Of a stretch of 64,000 nucleotides of DNA, positions 59,301-64,000 are shown piece by piece. The stretch's first letter is position 1; the number at the start of each line of letters is the position of its first letter. The position numbers were made by a program, and so were the translations under genes. The stretch lies in NCBI RefSeq assembly GCF_003286085.1, contig NW_020825330.1:1116001-1180000 (forward strand), read 5' to 3'. The DNA comes from Drosophila persimilis. Its lineage: Eukaryota; Arthropoda; Insecta; Diptera; Drosophilidae. The notes under the pieces are model-generated. The model did no database searches. It was not told where the DNA came from and saw only the letters and a list, made by a program, of their open reading frames with translations.

Positions 59301-62300
59301 TTATCACAACAACAGGTTCAATGGCTCTTGAATGCTTTTCTGCGCTCCCTGTGGATCTGCTGCTGCTGCAGCACTGCTCCTTATGTTGCTGCTGCTGCCG
59401 CGCCGCCTCTTCTGTTTCTTTTGCTGCTGCACCTCTTTTACTGCAGCACTGCTTCTTATGTGGCTGCTGCCGCGCTGTCACTGCTCTTTCTTCTGCTGCT
59501 GCAGCACTGCTTCTTATGTTGCTGCTGCTGCGCTGTCACTGCTCTTACTTCTGCTGCTGCAGCACTGCTTCTTATGTTGCTGCTGCTGCGCTGTCACTGC
59601 TCTTTCTTCTCCTGCTGCTGTTGCTACTGCTACTGCAGCATTGCTTCTTATGTAGCTGTTGCTGCGCTGTCACTGCTCTGTCGCAGAAATCTGTGGGAGG
59701 GGTCTCTCTTCTGTTCATTCGGGCTGGTCAGCTCTCCGTTCTCACAGCTTTTTAAGAGCATTTCATTACGTGCGAGCAGGTGAAATGGCGATCATTCGGC
59801 AAGGAAATATGGTACCTACATACGTGAAGCACGTATGGCATTCAGTGGAAATTGCGCAGACTGGGAATGCATTAAATGTTTGCAGAGGTACATATGATAA
59901 AGACCCCTGTGATGGAGTGGTGTTGCGATTCTGCTGATTCTGGGGTTTATCTACTGCTTCTCAGTCTTGTTTACTGCTTGTCAGATGCATTTCAATGGAA
60001 GCTACTGCTTATCCGACTCAATCACTACTTTAGGAGATCATCAGCTGAATAATGAATGAATATACTGCTTTGTACAGAGATTCTGTTGTACAGTGTTGAT
60101 ATATAAAGAGTGTTTTCCACTATGCTTTATATGATTTCTTCTTGGGAATCCCTTATATATTTATACGATCTTTATGGGTCTGCCGGCGCACTCTTTTCAT
60201 TCTCAGTGCCATCGACTTATGGCGCCTGGAAGTGCGGATCGGTTCCGCAAAGTGCTCGAAATGGAGCGAAGAGAGCATTATCTGTCATAAAAATCATTCA
60301 GATCATGCAATCCATCATCCCCATCATACCCATCCCCCCCTTCTGGTGTCTCAAATTGGTCCAGTGGTCGCGCCGTAGTATTATCATTATGTGTGTACGC
60401 ATTATTATTATTATTTTGTTCTGTTGTGTTTGGAATTCTCGCATTCATTGATTTCAATTCGCAAATTGCGGAGCGGCTCAACGGAATTGCGCTTTGTTTC
60501 CCACACAAAAAAGAACGACGACAATCGTATGGTCATCGCTCATCTGTATCTGTATCTGTATCTCTATCCCAGTGCAGCAGTTCATCTTCATCAAGAGACC
60601 CGCTATTCTGCCAGGGCCTCTGGTCAGTGCCTCTTCCCATTCTCAGTGTTTCGTTCCGTTTGTGCCTCCACCTACTCCTCGGATACTTTTTTCTTTACTC
60701 TTTCAGGCGGGGTATTCCAGTATTGGATCATCTGTTGGTGCTCCACCTATCCTCATCTATCAGATATCCACCAGGTTGAGACACTTAGTACTCGGAGCCA
60801 CTCAATACGTCCCCTAAGTTTCACAGCAATCGAATGATGAAAGAGCATTCTACTCCATACATTTCTTAGGGCAAATCTCTTCTATCCCAATTCCAATGGT
60901 ACTTTTCAGCCTCTAAGATAGACCTTCTGGCTTTGAACAGATGATCTCTCGGTCGGCAAGGGTATCCCCGATCCGCGTGTAGCCTTTATGGATCTTTGTA
61001 TTTGAAGCCGGCGCGCCGGCTGGCGGCTCGGAGCTCCGCCTGGGCTTTTGGCGTACGTGACTTTGGCATCTGCGGCAATGTCCGCGACGACCGACGACTG
61101 CCGCCGGCTCTCGACCGCTGGGGCTGCGACTGTTGCAAATCGAAACGAATCGCTGGATTTGCCCCTGGAGTGGATGCCGCATGCGGCACAGGGAGGCGGA
61201 GAATGGAGAAGCAGAAGCCGCCAAACCTGCCCCGTTGTCGGATTTACAATTTGTCTGCCGCTCGGGCTAAACTTTTTGATTATTTTATTTATTTATTTTG
61301 CCCAGCTCGTTAATGTTTAATGTTATTGCCGCCACAAAACAGCAAAAAGTGGAAAGAAAATCCACATGAAACTCAACAACGAATTGGAAAGACTCTAAGT
61401 TTAAGAAGGAAGAATGGGGAATGGGGAATGGGATATATGTATTCCTGAATATTACCATTTGAAATGGTACCATCTGCAACCATGCCTCTAATCCTCTACA
61501 CTCCGCGTCATGCAGCAGCGCCTATCGGTCGGTCGACAAGGATTGAGTCCATGAAAGTCCATGTACTCTGTATTTAGAGCAGAGTACTCGCGTGGCAAAA
61601 ACTGCTGGCGTTTCATGCAATGTGATCTGCTGCTGGTGCTACTGCTGTTGCTGTTGCCACTTGCTGGTGGTTGGTGCCTCCATCCGATGGCGACTGAGGG
61701 GCCCCCTGGGTCGTCTGTCTAACGGCTGCGTCAGCAGCAGTATAACAGCAACATTTTCGCATGGCAACAGCCGATCGTTTGGGCCATGTGATTGCTGATC
61801 GCGGATCGCGAGTCGCTGTTTACTGTGCGCTCGCTTGTGGCCCATTTCGCTGTGATTGCGTGGGGGGTAGAGGTAGTGGTAGGGGGGCAATCACAGACGA
61901 CTGCCCCCGAAAAAACAACTAGTCGAAGCGTCATCTAGCAACCCCCGCCGAGCGTCTGCTTCTATCTTGTTGTACTTGACGATTAGCAGGGCGCGAATCG
62001 GAGCCAAAACGAATGTCAACATTCGATTCATTTAGTGGAAAAATGTTGAATAATTTCCACAATTTGTTTGTCTCGACTTACGGGGAAACGGGGGAGCACC
62101 CTGGCAACAGATGAGGCCCAACACCCAACTAACCTCTGGGGGGATGATCATCACTTGGGGGTTCAATGATCTCTCTCTCTCTCTCTCTCTCTCTGGGGAT
62201 ACCCCTACCTTTTGGGGCTGGGATGGGGGCTCGACCTGGAATGCATTTCATTTTGTAAGCACAGGTGTGGGAACAGCCCCATTAAATACTATAAGGGAAT

Positions 62301-64000
62301 ACGAGTACTTCCAATGTAATGCCCATCCGCTGATCGTGTGGAAAAGGGGTACTACATATGATGACTAATGCGAATGCCATCGTGAATAGTCATCTACTTT
62401 GAAGCCCAGAGAGATTTAGAGATCGCAGATCCATAGAGTAAGACTTAGTCAGGCATTTTGAAGACTCGGGCATTCAAAAGATCAAAAATCTATTCTCAAA
62501 AGCGAGAATAAACCCATCGATAAAAAGATCATTCATTATTGAAGATGTGGGTTATGGTTATGGGTGCCAATAACCGCTTTCGTATACAAAACCCCAACGT
62601 GTTTGTGATGAGTGTTTAATTATAGGGGGAAAGATCTTTCCTTTGAAGCTGGAAACTTAGGCTAAGAAATCCATATTTGCATAGTTCCCAACGGGTATAC
62701 CTTGTGGTAATATCTCATTAAATGTTGGCATTATTCTTGTATTCCAGGTATACATGGCCCTGTTCCAGCCGCTGCATGTGACGCGACATCAGTTCAAAAA
62801 GGTGCTTAACTGCATGAAGGTGATACGTGCCCTGAAGTACCAGGAGGTCTATGCCCAGGAGAAGGTCACCAAGGTCGATAGCCTGTCGCTGGTGCTGAGT
62901 GGCAAGTGAGTTACAGAATTAACGATTCCACCATCAACAGAACCTGCGGTATACATTTCGATTTCCCCACTTTGAAGGTTGGTCGTGTCGCAGCATCAGA
63001 GGGCATTGCATATTGTGTTTCCCCATCAGTTCCTAGACTCGCCGGAATGGTTTGGCGTATCGACAGATGATTACTTTCAGGTATGTACCATTCTTTCAAA
63101 TATACATATGTATGTACATATATCTTTTATGCGTATCTATTGCTCTTTGGCAGGTCTCCATTATGGCCATGGAGGAGTCCCGTGTGCTCATCTGGCATCG
63201 CGACAAGCTCAAATTGTCAATTATGGCCGAGCCCTTCTTGCAGACCGTCTTTGATCATATATTGGGTCGGGATGTTGTGAAGAAACTCATGCAGGTCACA
63301 CAGGTCTGTACCCACCGTAGGTACAGTCTCGGCTCCGATAAGTGATTCGATTAACTCGATTTTATTTGCAGGTGAGCGAATCGATAGCCAGCAATGGCTT
63401 CCTGCCATCTGGGGGTTATGCGGAGGATGCCGAGGATAAGCCGATGCTCATACTGAAGAAGAGCGTGGATGTGGGCCATGGACTGACGGCGCTGATTAAT
63501 CGACAGCTGCAGGGTGAGTCGCCAATCTCCCCTCACTCTCTCTCTCTCTCTCTCTCTCTTCCTCACCCTCTCTCTGTCACTCTGTCTGTATCTCTAGCTG
63601 TCCCTCTCTTTCATTCTTCAGCCTTCATTTTCTCACCTCACAAACTCTCTCTCTCTCTCTCTATCTCTGGCTCTCTGTTTGCACGCCTTCTGCTTGTGAC
63701 GGGGCTTTTGCATGGCTTAACCTCACTTTTGGCTAGAACCTAACCTCACATTTGGAACCCAACCTCAGCCTAACTTCGAAGTACGATTACAAGTAGTTTG
63801 ATTTATTCGTTAACTTTATTTATATTCATTTTGATTTGTACGTTTCTGTTTATTGTTCCGTTTTTCTTTTTACCTTTTTGCAAAAAACAAAAAAACGAAA
63901 AACAAAAAAAAACTCTAATTTTAGAAGAGCATGTTCCCTTACTTGGTCGCACGTACAAACAACAACTGCAACTGCAACTGCAACAAGAACAACTGCAACT
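41387..64000 (+). CDS. bves: Popeye domain-containing protein (bves), partial at window end
   Basis: Coding exons are 41387-41947, 62748-62905, 62978-63080, 63154-63303, 63372-63513 and 63925 onward; the gene continues past 64000. Exon 1 encodes an Ala/Gly/Ser-rich N terminus, then three membrane helices starting after WSIEQCLNW. The Popeye cAMP-binding fold follows, with both signatures: FLDSPEW (258-264) and FQVSIM at the exon 3/4 junction. Popeye proteins are plasma-membrane cAMP effectors in muscle and epithelia, with roles in excitability and membrane traffic. Intron 1 is about 20.8 kb and hosts a complete opposite-strand gene and a retrotransposon. The last visible residues are Gln/Leu-rich. 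The ATG at 41387 is the first in frame and precedes conserved sequence. Confidence 0.93.
41948..43836. repeat. bves intron 1, left part: GA/CT runs and duplication unit 1
   Basis: Inverted (GA)n at 42167-42192 and (CT)n at about 42266-42290 are followed by tandem-duplication unit 1 (about 42270-42870). Unit 2 begins near 42870. No exon is supported here; short ORFs are simple sequence. Confidence 0.6.
43837..55251 (-). CDS. TMEM205-like membrane protein nested in the bves intron
   Basis: Three exons, 55251-54539, 44680-44433 and 44285-43837, join GT-AG in phase (2,1 and 1,2) to 469 aa. The first exon encodes a Gln/Ser/Asp-rich cytosolic-looking region. The second starts ILTRTTQPAHLIAVC, has one hydrophobic helix, a Ser/Thr/Gly linker, and HFGSQIWMTFVSG. 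The third has LPRHIFGQ and three more helices. HFGSQIWMTF and SLPRH match the TMEM205/DUF4149 domain. Human TMEM205 is only 189 aa, so this form has a long N-terminal extension. Function is unclear; the human protein has been linked to cisplatin resistance. Intron 1 is 9.86 kb and holds the LTR element. Start 55251 is the first in-frame ATG. Confidence 0.88.
44681..46435. repeat. Intron of TMEM205-like gene: duplication unit 2 right part
   Basis: About 44773-45330 repeats, in the same order, sequence found at 42685-42870, including TTCGAGTTCGATGTCG and TTTTTGCATATATTCGCGC. The rest, up to the retroelement target site, is AT- and GA-rich with no exon. Confidence 0.6.
46432..46435. repeat. Target-site duplication TGCA, left copy
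   Basis: TGCA precedes the left LTR, and the identical TGCA follows the right LTR (54293-54296). Four-base duplications are typical of gypsy-type integrases. Confidence 0.9.
46436..46967 (-). repeat. 3' LTR (left copy)
   Basis: 532 bp, identical base for base by eye to 53761-54292. In element orientation it begins AGTTAACGTACCC directly after the polypurine tract and ends TTTAATT. Confidence 0.97.
46968..46976 (-). other. Polypurine tract
   Basis: Read on the minus strand, AATGGGGGG lies between the env stop (46978) and the 3' LTR. It is the expected plus-strand primer. Confidence 0.85.
46978..48400 (-). pseudogene. env: env-like glycoprotein gene, interrupted by a frame change
   Basis: The first frame runs 48400-47336 and opens with a hydrophobic signal-peptide-like stretch just downstream of the pol stop (48417). 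A second frame, offset by one base, spans 47496-46978 and carries a single hydrophobic membrane anchor near the C terminus, as expected for an errantivirus envelope protein. The frames overlap at runs of seven and eight A residues (plus-strand T runs around 47456-47474), where the break most likely lies. The copy as sequenced would not make a full envelope protein. An assembly indel in the homopolymer is an equally good explanation. Errantivirus env is made from a spliced mRNA; I did not determine the splice sites. Confidence 0.8.
48417..51959 (-). CDS. pol: pol polyprotein: protease, RT, RNase H, integrase
   Basis: The frame opens in -1 relative to gag at the slippery site and gives about 1,180 codons. 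In order: aspartic protease DTGATS; a 21-residue tandem repeat linker (about residues 160-262); reverse transcriptase with LPFRTD upstream and YMDDIIIF at the active site; RNase H with TTDASD and HTDHQP; and an integrase zinc finger (HCRAH ... CEICNKNK). Integrase catalytic acidic residues are in HLDIYYA, MTDNEPS and NGQVERVH. No stop interrupts it, so the enzyme set looks intact. Without frameshifting it has no good ATG near its start. Confidence 0.93.
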   Translation of the reverse strand, partial: RSAPEVGLPYLKRVDKKINRELKVLIDTGATSCYIKKGIYDNKNELPIYKKVATVNGFSIIKYFHNITIFNTKQVFYEIDGMEADLLIGFNLLKKIGAVIDTGKGTLSYKDNEEKLIYDEVLSLNKLTFIEGKTILPLKEYIIKKYFEEEKEMKSDSVKVEGSLYSLGSKNPEHADEELSVNSLGFKYPEPAVVELSDIQSFNSLGLKYPEHAVVELSDTKSSNSLGLKNPEHAVVELSDNKQFKSLGCKNPERAVVEISDIQNYANSELKKMKLYNTITYKEDNLENLREKMVSIIEEDHANINLQLPFRTDIKGEINTEHDRPVYGKQYPYAYSVNDFVNNEISKMLDEGIIRPSKSPYNSPVIVVPKKGVNKDGTPKHRLVIDFKKLNENTIPDRYPMQDPSVILANLGKAKYFSAIDLESGFYQILMRESDIEKTSFSINNGKYEFLRMPMGLTNAPRIFQRAMDDILREQVGKTCHVYMDDIIIFSKTIEQHYKDLIHIIQILQNANMKISLEKSKFFQLETKFLGYIVSQNIIKTDPDKISTIQNYPIPKNIRELRSFLGLTGYYRKFVRNYATIAKPLTKYLSGVNGKVSRRASKKALIQLDEPAIGAFNNLKDSLIAHIELVQPDYNKKFTLTTDASDIAIGAVLSQDGNPITFISKTLSKTEQLYATNKKELLAIVWALKNLRNYLYGVSGIEIHTDHQPLSFAMSQKNPNVEMKRWYYFIESFTPKIIYKPGSTNVVADALSRIKINHMTDSDVDQTESESDINTQHSAESSFENVIQETSKPLNQFKQQLLLAQGRFTVHELVRVYENTRHIIEFDTVDNLLIILKEFIQPHLTTGIHCTLEDLYLIQNKLKENFINKFLFTRKFLQDVVNSEDKAIIIEETHCRAHRGLDENYKQITKLYYWPNLHKKLKEYIKNCEICNKNKYRRHPVKIPIGEAPIPAKEGDQLHLDIYYAQNLTFITCIDSYSKYLVVKEIQSKLNIENKVMEILQHFPLATSLMTDNEPSFTSAQFRSFIQRSNLTIYYADPRHSTSNGQVERVHSTLTEIARCIKDELNLTDYSEIIIRAALKYNLTIHSTTNQMPYDILYNKIEHKHNPILLKEAQTKMLKIHNKDRREKDYKIGEVVYEKKFGERNKLQSRYKKQVVKENRPNKIIINNRNRIIHKDNIKY
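51178..51479 (-). repeat. 63-bp (21-aa) in-frame tandem repeat in pol
   Basis: Units start at 51178, 51241, 51304 and 51367 with an exact 63-bp period, followed by a shorter diverged unit near 51420. Each encodes a variant of SLGxKxPEHAVVELSD. They sit between protease and reverse transcriptase. Confidence 0.95.
51941..53149 (-). CDS. gag: gag structural protein
   Basis: 402 aa from the first ATG (53149). The open frame reaches further up to 53185, where only a GTG is available, and an in-frame stop lies just before. The middle is a typical errantivirus capsid region (YVGWREAAET, then LSVLRQGNLSIIDFYNEV). The C-terminal third is Asn/Arg/Gln-rich without a CCHC knuckle, as in gypsy gag, with EPMEVDES before it. 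It ends DHFLDQPPK at a TAG downstream of the frameshift heptamer. Confidence 0.92.
   Translation of the reverse strand: MINSQARTDLTADLVKQLIALQISQVQEQIVNLKQQIETKSDQVSDYQAETIDETIRDDTTLKVIESLPIFNGGLNQYVGWREAAETAVKLYKKGSKQYYIALTILRNKITGPAHDALTNHGTVLNFDAILSRLDFVYSDKRPIYIIEQELSVLRQGNLSIIDFYNEVNKKMTLLINKTIMTHGKDSEITKESNKKIRDNALRIFVTGLNGGIAEILFSLNPPDLPNALAKVQELQSNNIRAQFAYQFSGPRNSGNNNFNTLRFNQRQPRTNSSPFDQKRDLQRNNMSWGQPYFLGNRQQNQAPEPMEVDESIQIRNRQNSNQFRGNNNNRNYRENTNGYFRRNNNNYSQAQHFRANVVPNNQSNDNPAQKRKLNEMSEQPANKAMRINNIEEDHFLDQPPK
51959..51965 (-). promoter_or_regulatory. -1 ribosomal frameshift heptamer (U UUU UUA) at gag-pol
   Basis: On the minus strand T TTT TTA is in the gag frame (codons TTT TTA), 16 bases before the gag stop. 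The pol frame is exactly -1, with an in-frame overlap across the site. It fits the X XXY YYZ rule and is the same heptamer used by HIV-1. Confidence 0.85.
53150..53743 (-). other. Element leader with CAAATA repeat
   Basis: About 590 bp of untranslated leader lie between the primer site and gag. A (CAAATA)n run, minus strand, lies at about 53519-53572 with about nine units. No ORF of note; packaging and splice-donor signals are expected here but not identifiable by eye. Confidence 0.6.
53744..53761 (-). other. Primer-binding site for tRNA-Lys
   Basis: Minus strand TGGCGCCCAACGTGGGGC is complementary to the 3' end, including CCA, of Drosophila tRNA-Lys(CUU). It overlaps the last base of the 5' LTR. 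Confidence 0.9.
53761..54292 (-). repeat. 5' LTR (right copy)
   Basis: 532 bp, identical to the left LTR. It carries the element promoter in this orientation. The TGCA duplication follows at 54293-54296. Confidence 0.97.
54293..54296. repeat. Target-site duplication TGCA, right copy
   Basis: Matches 46432-46435 and marks the right edge of the insertion. Confidence 0.9.
55252..62747. other. Right part of bves intron 1
   Basis: 7.5 kb without a supported exon. The promoter and 5'UTR of the TMEM205-like gene lie at about 55252-55700 (GC-rich, CGT/CGC repeats). The interval also has a GATC-rich stretch (56400-56760), the 58-bp minisatellite (59371-59690) and CT runs (59125-59155 and 62170-62192). 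The bves polypyrimidine tract and acceptor are at the end. Confidence 0.55.
59371..59690. repeat. 58-bp minisatellite, five units
   Basis: Units begin GCACTGCTTCTTATG at 59371, 59446, 59504, 59562 and 59638. The two middle units are exactly 58 bp; the outer ones are longer by insertions of GCTGCT-type sequence. All three forward frames are open across the array because the unit lacks stops. Confidence 0.9.

Noticed and set aside
59180-59783. Three overlapping ORFs of 107-191 aa
   Set aside because: All are readings of the 58-bp minisatellite, open in every frame.
1-64000. CRISPR arrays, rRNA, tRNA genes, bacterial operons
   Set aside because: None seen. The only tRNA-like match is the 18-nt primer site of the retroelement, and the genes have eukaryotic introns.

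Overview
The window is animal nuclear DNA from a Drosophila-type fly. The genes have short GT-AG introns and most exons join in phase. The proteins match the fly versions of ZAP3/YLPM1, Nob1, Naxe, Ntf-2, Mgstl, Cbs, Stt3A and bves. From memory these map to the X chromosome (Muller element A) in D. melanogaster, so this is probably the X of another Drosophila species. The species cannot be named from the sequence alone.

Layout. 68-12,252 (-): ZAP3/YLPM1, eleven coding exons, about 2,176 aa. 12,253-12,844: divergent promoter with three TATCGATA (DRE) sites. 12,845-14,308 (+): Nob1. 14,421-15,346 (-): Naxe, convergent with Nob1. 15,576-16,953 (-): ZAD plus eight C2H2 fingers. 18,325-20,439 (+): Ntf-2, with two alternative last coding exons. 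21,801-22,700 (-): a small four-helix membrane protein. 24,268-25,391 (+): Mgstl, with two alternative first exons. 28,327-30,057 (+): Cbs. 31,509-34,579 (-): Stt3A. 34.6-41.4 kb: gene-poor, simple-sequence-rich DNA. 41,387-64,000 (+): bves (Popeye family), whose first coding intron is about 20.8 kb and which runs off the right edge.

The bves intron is the most complex part. It contains a whole gene on the opposite strand (TMEM205-like, 43,837-55,251). The 9.9 kb intron of that gene holds a complete-length gypsy/errantivirus-type LTR retrotransposon (46,436-54,292, minus strand). Its two 532-bp LTRs are identical, it has a TGCA target duplication, a tRNA-Lys primer site, gag, pol and an env interrupted by a frame change. 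A tandem duplication (about 42.27-45.33 kb) surrounds the last two exons of the nested gene, and one copy of the duplication lacks those exons. A 58-bp minisatellite lies at 59.37-59.69 kb.

Most genes are housekeeping: 40S ribosome maturation (Nob1), NAD(P)HX repair (Naxe), nuclear import (Ntf-2), N-glycosylation (Stt3A), transsulfuration (Cbs) and membrane glutathione chemistry (Mgstl). No bacterial-type operon, CRISPR array, rRNA or tRNA gene was seen. The best candidates for something undescribed are the 21-residue repeat array between protease and reverse transcriptase in the retroelement, the exon-less duplicate block, and the dispersed repeat modules at 26 and 35 kb.
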